A stretch of DNA of 64,000 nt from Arcuatula senhousia (lineage: Eukaryota > Mollusca > Bivalvia > Mytilida > Mytilidae): positions 806,001 to 870,000 of the forward strand of contig OZ020314.1 of the NCBI GenBank assembly GCA_963971305.1, in the 5' to 3' direction. This document shows positions 22,640-36,000 of the stretch, piece by piece. Numbering within the stretch: the first letter of the stretch is position 1; every line of letters starts with the position of its first letter. A program made the position numbers and the translations under genes. Below the pieces are notes generated by a model. That model did not search any database. It was given only the letters and a program-made list of their open reading frames with translations, and was not told the DNA's origin.

Positions 22640-23235
22640 TGAATGATGAAACGGCTGGACTTATTGTATTTATGAAATAGTTCAAACATTTTATAAAATT
22701 ATGGATTACATCTTTGATTAATCAATTTGAACAAGTAAATAATAAACAAATCATTTTAGCACTAAGCAATAGATACTTTATAATCATTGTTTGCTCTGAG
22801 AATAACAATAATATACTACCAAAAATATGTTTTAAAATACAGGTTTGGAATCAAAATCAAGTGACAACAATTTCAACAAGAAACCATAAAAGAATAACTA
22901 CATTGTCAGACTCAACATATACTATAAATATAGAAAAAGATACAAGAGGAATGTATATGATCTAAAACACAATATGAATTATTCTTTGTTTAAGAATAAG
23001 TTCATTTAATGATCTGATTAAATGATGCTTTCAAGTAACAATTTTGAAAATACTACAAAGTGTTAATTTAACTTTGTGGAATATCTTATGTTTAAACAAA
23101 TACCACAAAGAAGTGTACAAACAGCTTTTTTAAAAACCATCCAAAATGGTCATATTGGAAAATAACAAACTCAAACATTTATTTCCCCAATCGTTTTTCA
23201 TACATTAAAATTCTCCATCATTGGGATTCCTTATA
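22640..23235. other. No gene seen
   Basis: AT-rich spacer; a chance frame at 22714-22965 is rich in Ile and Asn. Confidence 0.5.
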
Positions 23236-23239
23236 ACAG

Positions 23240-24891
23240 GCGATGCTTCAAAACCTTGGTTATTATGCACATATGTAATGTTACAATAAAGTCCTAACTT
23301 CAAAACCTTGGTTATTATGTACATATGTATTGTTATAGTAAAGTTGTTACTTCAAAACCTTGGTCATTGTGTACATATGTATTGTTACAATAAAGTCCTT
23401 ACTTCAAAACCTTGGTTATTATGTACATATGTATTGTTACAATAAAGTCCTAACTTTAAAACCTTGGTTATTATGTACATATGTATTGCTACAATAAAGT
23501 CCTAACTTCAAAACCTTGGTTACTATCTACATATGTATTGGTACAATAAAGTCCTTACTTCAAAACCTTGGTTATTATGTACGTATGTATTGTTACAATT
23601 AAGTCCTAACTTCAAAACATTGATTATAATGTACATATGTATTGTTACCTAATACTACTTACTTCAAAACCTTGGTTATTATGTTCATATGTATTGTTAC
23701 AAAAAACTTCTTACTTCAAAATCTTGGTAATTATGTACATATGTATTGTAACAATAAAGTCCTTTCTTCAAAACCTTGGTTATTATGTACATATGTATTG
23801 TTACAATAAATTAAAGTCCTTACTTCAAAACCTTGGTTATTATGTACATATGTATTGTAACAATAAAGTCCTTACTTCGAAACCTTGGTGATTCTGTGCA
23901 TATGTTTTGTTAAAAAAAAGTCCTAACTTCAAAACCTTGGTTATTATGTACATATGTATTGTTACAATGAAGTCCTAATTTCAAAACCTTGGTTATTATG
24001 TACATATGTATTGTTACAGTAAAGTTGTTACTTCAAAACATATGTATTGTTACAATAAAGTCCTTACTTCAAAACCTTGGTTATTATGTACATATGTATT
24101 GCTACAATAAAGTCCTAACTTCAAAACCTTGGTTATTATGTACGTATGTATTGTTACAATTAAGTCTTAACTTCAAAACATTTGTTATAATGTACATATG
24201 CATTGTTACAAAAAACTACTTACTTCAAAACCTTGGTTATTATGTTCATATGTATTGTTACAAAAAACTCCTTACTTCAAAATCTTGGTTATTATTTACA
24301 TATGTATTGTAACAATAAAGTCCTTTCTTCAAAACCTTGGTTATTATGTACATATGTATTGTTACAAAAAATTAAAGTCCTTGCTTCAAAACCTTGGTAA
24401 TTATGTACATATGTATTGTTACAATAAAGTCCTAACTTCAAAACCTTGGTTATTATGTGCATATGTATTGTAACAATAAAGTCCTAACTTCAAAACCTTG
24501 GTGATTATGTACATATGTATCGTTACAATAAAGTCCTTACTTAAAACTTTGGTTATTATGTACATATATATTGCTACAATAAAGTCCTTACTTCAAAACC
24601 TTGGTTATTATGTACATATATATTGCTACAATAAAGTCCTTACTTCAAAACCTTGGTTATTATGTACATATACATTGCTTCAGTAAAGTCCTAACTTCAA
24701 AACCTTGGTTATTATGTACATATATATTGCTACAATAAAGTCCTTACTTCAAAACCTTGGTTATTATGTACATATATATTGCTACAGTAAAGTCCTTACT
24801 TCAAAACATTGGTGATTTCGTACATATATATTGTTACAATAAAGTTCTTACTTCAAAACATTGGTTATTATGTACATATGTATTGTAACAA
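23240..24891. repeat. 52-bp satellite, about 32 copies
   Basis: Units of ACTTCAAAACCTTGGTTATT + ATGTACATATGTATTGTTAC + AATAAAGTCCTA (52 bp). A few units are shortened or extended. One further partial unit lies beyond the inserted element at 25823-25850. Confidence 0.95.
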
Positions 24892-25822
24892 CAGTGTTCT
24901 CCATTCGCCATTTAAGCCGGGTGTGCCGACCACCTTCTTTCCAGAGCCGACCACCTTTCCTTTTGGTAAGGTGGTCGGCAATTTTCAAAAATTCCATGTT
25001 TAATTAGGTCTTCTGTTACTAATTAGATGAAGACATTGAGTGACACTTTTATAACCCAAGCCAATAAAAATCATACATCGATATGTGACCAGCAAACATA
25101 AAAGAAATTTGCCGACAAGGTAAAATAGGAGGAGTTAAGAATAATTTATTGTATGTAAATTTTTTATCATCCAATCAAAAATGGAGAAAATGTAAATAAA
25201 AAATAGCTGGCACGTGTCATGCATCCATGTGGTTTATTCAAATGTTTTATTGAAAGAAAAAGAATATTGATATTTACCTTCAACTTAGAAATAGCTTAAT
25301 CCACAAACAGAACATAAAACATACAATAAAGTTTGAATATTTGCTGACAGAACTTCTGCAATGCTAATGGAGGATCAAGTGTGTTTGTTTACATTTGAGC
25401 TGTGATCATGTGACTTTTTGGCGGGAAAATTAACATATTGGCTAACATATAGGAAAAGAAGGATAACTCTAGCCCAAAGCTAAAATAAAAGAAAATTCTT
25501 AAAATTAAGGCTATTTTTACTGTATCTTTGTTTGTATACTGCGCATTTTATGGTTTTATCAAAACAATCACTATCTCTGATAAAGATTTCAGGGGCAAAT
25601 CCAGATTTTTTTTTTTAAAAAGGGGGGTTCTAAACTTTGCCAACAGTTTGCATGAAATCATAATTTTTTGCAACAAAAAAGGAACCCAGACCCCCTGAAC
25701 TTCCCTCTAGATTGGCCTCTACAAAATACCTGGTTGATAACGGTTAAGCAGTAGAAAAAACCCGGTTGGTCAGTGTTTTTTCAAAACACCAACCTTACCT
25801 TTTTGAAAAAAGGAGAACACTG
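24892..25822. mobile_element. 931-bp hAT-like element inserted in the satellite
   Basis: Ends CAGTGTTCTCC and GGAGAACACTG are inverted. AACAA lies immediately on both sides (24887-24891 and 25823-25827), while uninterrupted satellite units read GTAACAATAAAG, so AACAA is a 5-bp target duplication. Internal GGTGGTCGGC/GCCGACCACC blocks near the left end; no transposase frame. Confidence 0.85.
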
Positions 25823-25827
25823 AACAA

Positions 25828-26390
25828 TAAAGTCCTTAATTAAAGTTTATCAAAAAAACATGTGTACATGAACAGTGCTATGATACAGAATATCTTGAAA
25901 TTAGGTAGTGTCAATCTTGAAACCACAAAATCACACTATAAAATCAATATCAACTAAGTTTTATCATCTGATATTATAAGTGGTTGAAATTAAACAGCTT
26001 AATTTTTTGGTGATTTCCATTTTTGGTGTAGAAAAAATATCAGAAACTGAAAATTGAAAAGTTTCAGATTTCAACCCAAAAATGATCTGCATCATCCACA
26101 TGACATTCGATAAAGAAATTAACTCGATAGTTGTATTTTTAAAGATTTTCTGATTAATAGAAATGTGGGTACAATTAATTTCCCTTAAGCAAGCAGTTTC
26201 CTTTTCCATGAGTATATTGTTACAATAAATTCAGTGCAAAGATTATCACAGGTCACAATAGGTAACAAAATATAGGTACAAGAAAGTGTGATATGTGTAC
26301 ATCATATGTATACAATTACTATAACTTTATGCATACATTCATGACATTGTAAGAATAATTACAATTTTCAGGCAGAACTCAGTGTTTGAT
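25828..26390. other. No gene seen
   Basis: AT-rich; an 81-codon minus frame (25964-26209) has no recognised motif. Confidence 0.45.
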
Positions 26391-26392
26391 AT

Positions 26393-27253
26393 ATACTGGC
26401 CCAAAAAAGAAACGATACTAAAATAAAAATGTCATCTTTTCAAAACAATAGATAATTGTAGCAAAATATTTTGCACATATCAAGGGATAACATATTGAAC
26501 TACATCTGCAGAAAAAATGATGAATACAAACCAGGGCAATTGGTGTAGGGCGCTTGCGAGTTTAGGTCTGGAGAAAATGAAAGTAAAAATCGCTAACACA
26601 TTGGTTTTAAAGGTTCAGTAGGGAGCTTAAACTGTTTGTCAGAGGATTAAAACAAAAACGTTTTGCTGCAAAGACCTGAAAGATTACAAAACAAGAGAAA
26701 AAATCAAAAAAAGTCATTTAGCAAACCAGTAGTAACCAAAATTTCCTACTTTTCTGTTTATTGCACTTTTGGGGCAAAATTAAGGATTTGCACGTTATTT
26801 CAAATTTTTGAAAATTAAATGTTACAAAAAATTCATGGAAATGTTTTGGATGATTTTGGCTTTCAATCAATCCAGCTTTTGATGATTTAAACATTCAAAC
26901 AAAAATGGGTTAAAAATTGGCATTTTTGCAATAAAAATTTAAAATGATTTTAAGGCATTTGGGAAAATTATTCTCTTTCACCTTTCGTCATCCATCATTT
27001 CAAGAATAACTTCATGCCAAAATGCTTACCATTTTCCCAGAAATTCTATGGTGATCGTCATTTTTTCAAAATTTTTAAACAAAATTTGAAAGACCTCTTA
27101 TGACGTCATACGTGATTATTTTCCAAAACTTTTTCATTCAAAGCATTGTTAGAATAATGTTTATACATGTATATATTGTACATAACATTTCCCTTTCAGA
27201 TATGAACTAAAATCTTAAAAGTAACTGGGTATCGTTTCTTTTTTTGGGCTAGT
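26393..27253. mobile_element. 861-bp inverted-repeat element, Tc1/mariner-like
   Basis: Left TACTGGCCCAAAAAAGAAAC and right GTTTCTTTTTTTGGGCTAGTA are inverted (extending into GATAC/GTATC), within TATA-rich flanks consistent with TA target use. No transposase frame, so non-autonomous. Confidence 0.7.
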
Positions 27254-27632
27254 ATATATGTTCACCATATGAATAACAATAACTTTTTCCTTAAAGTACA
27301 AAATATGTATTTGAAAAAAAAGTGTCTGTCATTGATTAACATCATTCATATAATCATAAAATATAAATAATTCAAATAATCAAAATGTGACCAATAATTT
27401 CAGTTTATGCCGAATGAGAAACATGTGACAATAAATCTGTGTTTGATTTGGTGTGTAGTTTCTTTACATCATGTAAGTGAAACATGAAAGTATTAAAGGT
27501 TTGTAACGATCAGAAACAAATTCATGTTCCAATACCTAACACAGTTTTTATCCTGTCATTTTTGCAATAAACAACTTAACATCAAGATATAAATTGTATA
27601 TTCAGTCTAGAATATTTTTATGCTATGAATAT
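27254..27632. other. 3' flank of the host gene
   Basis: No clear minus-strand AATAAA close to the stop codon was found; the 3' UTR end is unresolved. Confidence 0.4.
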
Positions 27633-27731
27633 TCAATTGACAGATTGGTATTTTTGTAAAAGTTCTATGATGTTTAAATGTCCTAATATTCTTGCTATAT
27701 CAATTGGAGACTTCCCATGATTTACTTTCCT
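27633..27731 (-). pseudogene. Out-of-frame ninth ankyrin repeat after the stop codon
   Basis: Read two bases out of register from exon 5, the DNA across and after the stop encodes KVNHGKSPIDIARILGHLNI and then IELLQKYQSVN and a stop at 27633-27635. SPIDIARILGHLNIIELL is a textbook ankyrin helix pair, so the annotated stop probably arose by a one- or two-base indel near 27725-27731. An assembly error or a true short allele are alternatives. Confidence 0.6.
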
Positions 27732-30042
27732 CCATTCTCGAGCAGGAATCTAACAACATCATAGTGTCCTGTCCATGAGGCAGCATACAGAGGTGATTCA
27801 TTATCCTCAGAACAGAGGTTTACATCCCCACCATGTTCAACCAAGTAAGAAACAATATCAAGGTGTCCTTCCCTTGCTGCAGCATACATAGGTGATCCAG
27901 TATACTTAGTACAGAGGTTCACATCCCCACCATGGTTAACCAAGTAAGACACAATATCAAGGTGTCCTTCCCTTGCTGCAGCAAACAGAGGTGATTCATT
28001 ATACTTAGAACAGAGGTTTACATCCCCACCATGGTTAACCAGGTAAGACACCACATCAAGGTGTCCTTCCCCTGCTGCTGCATACAGAGGTGATTCCTTA
28101 TACTCAGTACAGAGGTTTACATCCCCACCATGGTTAACCAGGTATATTACAATATCAAGATGTCCTCCCCTTGCTGCCTTGTACAGATGTGATTCATTAT
28201 TATACTCAGTACAGAGGTTTACATCCCCACCATGGCTAACCAGGTGTATTACAATATCAAGGTGTCCCCTTTCTGATGCTACAGTCAATGGTGTGTAGTA
28301 AGGTTCATTTTCAGGGTTAACTATTCCATTCATCTCTAAAAGAATCTTAACAGCAGACATGCTACCAATATGGCATGCTGCTGTAAGTGGTGTATGTTTC
28401 CTATGATGATTACTGTAACGATCCATACCATCACCCACTGCTGATACATTTACAGCATTACTTTCTGTATACTTCAATAAAACCTGTAAAACATCTACAT
28501 TACCACTGTAGACTGCCAAGGTAAGTAACCGTGATTGTTCTGATAGGTCAGATCCAATAACAGATGTCAATGTATCATGTTCAATGAGGACATAATCTAT
28601 GATACACTGTAAAAGATAACTGTGGCCATAGTATATAATGAAGCTAATGTAACGTATGAAATAACTGTAGTGAAAATCATCATCCTCCTCATCATCATCT
28701 GTCCATGCCAACCCTAACAACAGATTCTGACAATTTTCTTCATCATAATTCAGAGTACCCTCTTCCTTGATTTCTGCTATCTTTTTACCCTGTTGTGTTA
28801 TGTGGTCTGTATCACCTTTCATTTCTGTAAGGAACATTTCTTTGAATTGTTGATATGACAACTTTTTCTTTAGAACGTCCATGAAGACATCAATAAATTG
28901 TCTGTGTGACAGAGTAGGGTTGGTAAATACATCATACAGCTTTCCATCTTTTATATCTTTCAACAGTCGGTCAGCTAAAATTCGATACATGTCTTCTGTG
29001 ACTTCAATACTGAGTTGATCAACTGATTCTGCTCCTGATATAACAAGTTTATTCCGAACAAATGTACTGGACATGTATTCTATCATAAGTTCTACATGCT
29101 GTTTTCCAAAATGGTAGGCAACAATTTCATATATGGAGTCATGGATAAATGTGTAGTGGTCACCAGATTTTGTGAGGTATGTTCCAGATAGATGCTGTAG
29201 TGCTTGGTTTATCTGACTGTTGGTTGGGTTGGCAGAATCACTGCATGAGTCAAAGATGTCATTTGTTAAATCCTTGTTGATGGATGTCAAAGGCTTGTTC
29301 ATGCTTGATATCTTCTTGGAATTCATCATACAGAGGACCAAAACTGCATATTGTGCTTTCTGGAATTCCGCCATTTTGTCCAGCTCATCTTTAACACACT
29401 CCACTGGGTGATTAAAAAAGGCTTTGGGATTCTTTAAATGTTTATCTGATGCTGCAAAAATTCTACATAACAAGGGAAACATAAAATGACAATTCTCAAA
29501 TGATAGATTATCAAACTTTTCCCGAACATCTTTGTTTGTACAATGGTTTTTAAATATATTTGTCTTATCAGATATATTTAACTGATTTGACTTACTGTCA
29601 ACATCAATAACATTTTCTAGTACAAAACTGCCAACCTTGTTAGCCTGATTATACACTAATGTTCTGCTAGTACAAATAAGTTTTGATTGTTTACCTATTG
29701 CTGACAAAATACTGGTTTTTGTGTTATTCAATTTGTTATAAAATGATACATCAAAAGAAAAAACGCCTAAAACATCGTCAAGTACAAAAACCTGAGATAC
29801 AGACTTGTCACCAAACTGTATAATGTCCTCTAGTTGACAAATCGGCACCACTTCAAATTTTTGTTTCTGGTATTCCAGGGCTATATGTCTTGCAATGCTT
29901 GTCTTCCCAGCTCCAGGACCTCCTATTATTGTCACAATCTGATGTTGGTTAAGTTTGTCTGTAACTTCTTTTACAGCTGCTGTTCCACTATAGAACACCA
30001 CATCTTCTACTTCCCATGTGTCTAGCTGAGTAATTTGACCAT
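27722..30042 (-). CDS. Exon 5: nSTAND3 P-loop NTPase and eight ankyrin repeats
   Basis: Acceptor TTTTTTCAG|ATGGTC. The exon begins DGQITQLDTWEVEDVVFYSG, the usual entry to nSTAND3. Counting from 715 as its first residue: Walker A GGPGAGKTS (755-763), Walker B QVFVLDDV (798-805), sensor-like KLICTSR (835-841), then a winged-helix/helical region with HDSIYEIVAYHFG (about 1015-1027). An acidic stretch (DDDEEDDDF) follows at about 1163-1171. Ankyrin repeats begin near 1217; the last six are very similar (GHLDIVSYLVNHGGDVNLC), suggesting recent unit duplication. The in-frame stop TAA is at 27722-27724, right after LLENGGK. Confidence 0.88.
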
Positions 30043-33000
30043 CTGAAAAAAATAATAAAAAACAATGCAAAATATCTAATTGTTTACTGCCTCACAACTA
30101 TGCCATGAGTTTAATATAAGTTAATATCAATTACATTACTAGAACTAACATTATTGTGCAAACACTAAATATATGCTAATATTTTGCAGTTCATGTATGA
30201 AAAGTGTGATGGAATTGAAGTAATATTTCGACAAAAAAAAAGTTTTCAGTAAACAGGAAGTTGACTTCTGATCGATCTAAAATAAAATAAAAATCCCACA
30301 GTACATCATGTCCATATCAAGCACGTTGCTGAGTTATACACTAAGTGAATGAAAACTACTAAACCACAGAACTATAGACACAGGAAAAACAGTATATCCT
30401 CCTCTTCTTCGAAGCAGGGGCATATAAAATTAATACAACTAAATTTTGACTTTGGTTTATGTTAACCCAACATTTCCTTTGAAATGCCTGTACCAAGTCA
30501 GGACCATTGCGATCCACCAATTCTCCGGTATGACTGATTCGTTTTTGTCATTTTCTCTTGACTATGAGATTGATCATTCAAGTTTGGTAGTTTTGTTATT
30601 ACCTTTATTTGCTGATCGTGGTTTGGTAGTTGTGAGTTGTTTGTTTTGTTCTGATGAATTTGGGTCAAATGATTTTCTCTTTTTTTTGGAATAACAATAT
30701 TTGACTGCGTAGTTGGTATTTGTTTTTTTTTGGATTAACAATATTTGACTGCGTAGTTGGTATTTGTTTTTTTTTTTTTTGATTAACAATATTTGACTGC
30801 GTAGTTGGTACACCTTTGGTACACCTTTGGAACATCTTTGGTACACCTTTGGTACATTTTTGCTTCTTGCAATCAGTAACATCAACTCAATTAAAAACAT
30901 GAGTGAACACATAAAATTTGCTACCAACCTATTTATAAAAAATGTTTAATTGAAGTGATAAATATGTTTTTGCAAAAATACTTTGATTTTTTAAATTGTT
31001 GCTTTTTTTATGCTGGTTGTGTCGTGTACACCTATTCCACTTCTCGTTATTGTCTATTTGATTTTTAATTCAATAATTATAACACAAAATATTCTTTTTC
31101 CAGGTATATGAAACATTTGACTAAAAAACATAAGTACATGAAATTTTCTATAACAACAAATCATCATTAATTCCAGCTCCACATTAAGTGATGTTAATAC
31201 ATCTTGGCAGAGCGTCACATTTGAAACAGAAATTGCTAACACAGGGTTATGTTGCTCCTCGGTTGCTGTCTTTACTCAAGAAATTTTAAGGTAGACACCA
31301 TATACTCGTAGATAGATATAGGATTTCTATCTCTCAGATGAGTGCAGATGTTGGTTTGTCATAGGGTTTTGTTTTGTCTTCCTTTACCAGATTTGACACA
31401 CTGAATTGGAAATTAGCAACATGACAGATGTGCTATAACAGATAGGAACCACTTACTATTCAGGAGCACCCAAGTTCACACTTGTTACGACTTGAGTTCG
31501 CTTTGTTGATTTCTGTTCGGTTGATTTTGTGTTTCCTTGTGCTGTTCTTGTTCATGTTTACCGGTTTTGTCGTTGCCCTTTCAGGCTTTTGGTGCATTTG
31601 CTTCTCTCATGTGTTTTGATATTTGCTCTGGAAAAGGTCCAACATCATAGATCTTGCCTCTGATGTGCTTTGGTATATATTGTGGTACTGGTCGAGCATC
31701 AAGACTTTCTATTATAGTTCTTACCTCTGATGTGTTTTGGTATATATTGTGGTACTGGTCGAGCATCAAGACTTTCTATTATAGTTCTTACCTCTGATGT
31801 GTTTTAGTATATGTTGTGGTACTGGCCGAGCCTCTAGACTTTCAATTCTTGCTTTTTGATCTTTCAATTCTTTCCTAAATTGTAGGATATCAACCACCAT
31901 TTGACTTCTGATATCTTGGTCCAATCTTTTGTGTTCTAAGTCATTAACCTCGGTAGTTAAGGAGCCTCCACTTAATCTCTGAATTGCCTGCATTAATAAA
32001 GTACATTTTTTTTTACATTTTTACATTTTTTACAAATGTTAAAGTGCTGTATTATTTTTAAACAAGAGAGCTGTTTTCAATTTATTATGTTTCCTTGTTT
32101 GCATTATTAGGATTTATTTAATATTAATATATATTTGATTTTTTTTTTAAATACATGTATTTATAGATATATTCTTTAATCAACTAAATTAAAAGTTCAA
32201 AATATAATAGTACTTAGGGTATTAAAAGAACTATTTTATTTAGAACTTACAAACATCATTTCCGTATAAAAAGTACTCAACATTTACACATTTTCTTTAT
32301 TAGGTAAAGTACTCTGTTTAAGGTGTGATTTAAATTTGAATGTATTTAATAGGGAATTCTAACTGTATTTCATGTGAGGTTTTGTTAAGACATTTTTAGT
32401 TGATACTAGCATGACTGGTGTTTGTGGAATTTTCTGTTGTTTTGTTTTATTGCAATACATGTTCTTTTAGCAGAAAATGCTACACCTACATCAATGTGTA
32501 TTTAATGGTAAAAGTTCATGTTAAACATACCTCAAACTTCCCTGCCTCTCGAAACTTGTAAACTGAACCCCAAAAGTAATAGGCTTCCAAAAATTGTAAG
32601 ATTTCTAAGTGTTTCAAAACCTTGTTACCCTTTGTCTATTTAGTCCCAACTCAGTTCAGACTCAAGGCTTACTACTTATCTTATAAGTTTTTTAGTGAGT
32701 ACATCATATAATACTTAATGTATATTGTCATAGGCAAGGCCTTGGATACCCATTTCATTAGCATTTTCAAGTTATCAAAACTTGAGACCTTCAAATTTTA
32801 CAAAAAAAAAACATGAACAGGCATCTTTATTACGTTATAATATGTGTGAAAGTTTCATGATAGTCTACCAAGGCACAATCAAGGTATATTGATATGAAAT
32901 GACCAACAGACATACAGATTAAATAGAGAAATGTACTCTCTAATGTTTTGCAAAAGGCAGGAAACAGTTAGACAAATTTATCATAAAGTTACTTGCCTGA

Positions 33001-36000
33001 CTTAACTCAGTCCACTTCATTTGGTAATCACTATCAGTTATTATAAAGCTACTTGCATGACTTAACTAAGTCCACTTTATTTGGTAATCACTATCAATTA
33101 TTATAAAGCTACTTGCCTGACTTAACCCTGTCCACTTCATTCGGTAATCACTATCAGTTATTATAAAGCTACTTGCCTGACTTCACTCAGTCCACTTTAT
33201 TTGGTAATCACTATCAATTATTATAAAGTTACTTGCCTGACTTAACCCTGTCCACTTCATTTGGTAATCACTATCAGTTGTTATAAAGCTACTTGCCTGA
33301 CTTCACTCAGTCCACTTTATTTGGTAATCACTATCAGTTGTTATAAAGCTACTTGCCTGACTTAACTCAGTCCACTTCATTTGGTAATCACTATCAGTTA
33401 TAATAAATCTACTTGCCCGACTTAACTCAGTCCACTTTATTTGGTAATCACTATCAGTTGTTATAAAGCTACTTGCCTGACTTAACTCAGTCCACTTCAT
33501 TTGGTAATCACTATCAGTTATAATAAATCTACTTGCCCGACTTAACTCAGTCAACTTTATTTGGTAATCACTATCAGTTATTATAAACCTACTTGCCCGA
33601 CTTAACTCAGTCCACTTCATTTGGTAATCACTATCAGTTATTATAAAGCTACTTGCCTGACTTAACTCAGCCCACTTCATTTGGAAATCACTATCAGTTG
33701 TTATAAAGCTACTTGCCTGACTTAACTCAGCCCACTTCATTTGGAAATCACTATCGGTTAGCAAACACTGCTCACTGTGTGCCAAAAAATTTCGGAACTT
33801 TCTGACTCGCTCCACATCATCTGTCTCTGATACATCACTGGTGAGTGGTTCTTTACCCCATCCTTGAGCTGGTGCTGGGACTGGTAATGTATTTCTTATC
33901 AGTTTATACAGCAAGGAAAAGTCAAAATTTGTTGACTGTGGTAAACGTGGTACATCTACAATACAAAATTAATTCAATAAAAATGATAAAGTGTCGTGAA
34001 TATCTGATATCAGGAATATGTCCAAAAGACATTATGCTCTGTCTAACAACACCTTACTTGTTCAACCACTATTGAACCATATACATGTATTTGATGACAG
34101 TAGTATGATTTAATGATGACTTTCATATGCTGTATACTTTTATGATGATTTTTGTATGCTCATATTCTGGTGAACATGTGTAAACAGTTTCATGCTCATG
34201 TTCTAGTGTAAATGTGTAAACAGTTACATGCTGATATTCTCATGTATATGTGTAAACAGTTTCATGTTGATATTCTGGTGTATATGTGTTAACAGTTTCA
34301 TGCTGATATTCTGGTGTATATATGTTAACAGTTTCATGTTGATATTCTGGTGTATATGTGTAAACAGTTTCATGCTGATATTCTGGTGTATATGTGTAAA
34401 CAGTTTCATGTTGATATTCTGGTGTATATGTGTAAACAGTTTCATGTTGATATTCTGGTGTATATGTGTAAACAGTTTCATTGTTGATATTCTGGTGTAT
34501 ATGTGTAAACAGTTTCATGCTGATATTCTGGTGTATATATGTTAACAGTTTCATGTTGATATTCTCGTGTATATGTGTAAACAGTTTCAAGCTGATATTC
34601 TGGTGTATATATGTTAACAGTTTCATGTTGATATTCTCGTGTATATGTGTAAACAGATTCATTGTTGATATTCTGGTGTATATGTGTAAACAGTTTCATG
34701 TTGATATTCTGGTGTATATGTGTAAACAGTTTCATGTTGATATTCTGGTGTATATGTGTAAACAGTTTCATGTTGATATTATGGTGTATATGTGTAAACA
34801 GTTTCATGTTGATATTCTGGTGTATATGTGTAAACAGATTCATTGTTGATATTCGGGTGTATATATGATAACAGTTTCATGTTGATATTCTAGTGTATAT
34901 GTGTAAACAGATTCATTGTTGATATTCTGGTGTATATGTGTAAACAGTTTCATGTTGATATTCTGGTGTATATGTGTAAACAGTTTCATGTTGATATTAT
35001 GGTGTACATGTGTAAACAATTTCATGTTGATATTCTGGTGTATATGTGTAAACAGATTCATTGTTGATATTCGGGTGTATATATGATAACAGTTTCATGT
35101 TGATATTCTGCTGTATATGTGTAAACAGTGTTAGTTGATATTCGGGTGTATATGTGTAAACAGATTCATTGTTGATATTCTGCTGTATATGTGTAAACAG
35201 ATTCATTGTTGATATTCTGGTGTATATGCGTAAACAGATTCATGCTGATATTCTGGTGTATATGTGTAAACAAATTCATGCTGATATTCTGGTGTATATG
35301 TGTAAACAGTTTCATGTTGATATTATGGTGTATATATGATAACAGTTTCATGCTGTTACTATGGTGTATATGTGTAAACACTTTCTCATGCTGATATTCT
35401 GGTGAATATGTGTGTAAACAGATTCATGCTGATATTCTGGTGTATATGTGTAAACAGATTCATTGTTGATATTCTGGTGTATATGTGTAAACAGTTTCAT
35501 GTTGATATTCTGGTGTATATGTGTAAACAGTTTCATGTTGATATTCTGGTGTATATGTGTGAAAAGTTTCATGTTGATATTCTGGTGTATATGTGTGAAA
35601 AGTTTCATGTTGATATTCTGGTGTATATATGTAAACAGTTTCAGGTTGATATTCTGGTGTATATGTGTAAACAGTGTTATGTTGATATTCGGGTGTATAT
35701 ATGTAAACAGTTTCATGTTGATATTATGGTCTATATGTGTAAACAGTTTCATGTTGATATTCTGGTGTATATGTGTAAACAGTTTCATGTTGATATTATG
35801 GTGTATATGTGTAAACAGTTTCATGTTGATATTCTGGTGTATATGTGTAAACAGATTCATTGTTGATATTCTGGTGAATATGTGTGTAAACAGATTCATG
35901 CTGATATTCTGGTGTATATGTGTAAACAGATTCATGTTGATATTCTGGTGTATATATGTGTAAACAGTTTCATGTTGATATTCTAGTGTATATGTGTAAA

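Noticed and set aside
23240..24891. CRISPR array
   Set aside because: Units are contiguous 52-bp copies without unique spacers, and the genome is eukaryotic. The same applies to the 36-, 60-, 85- and 166-bp arrays.
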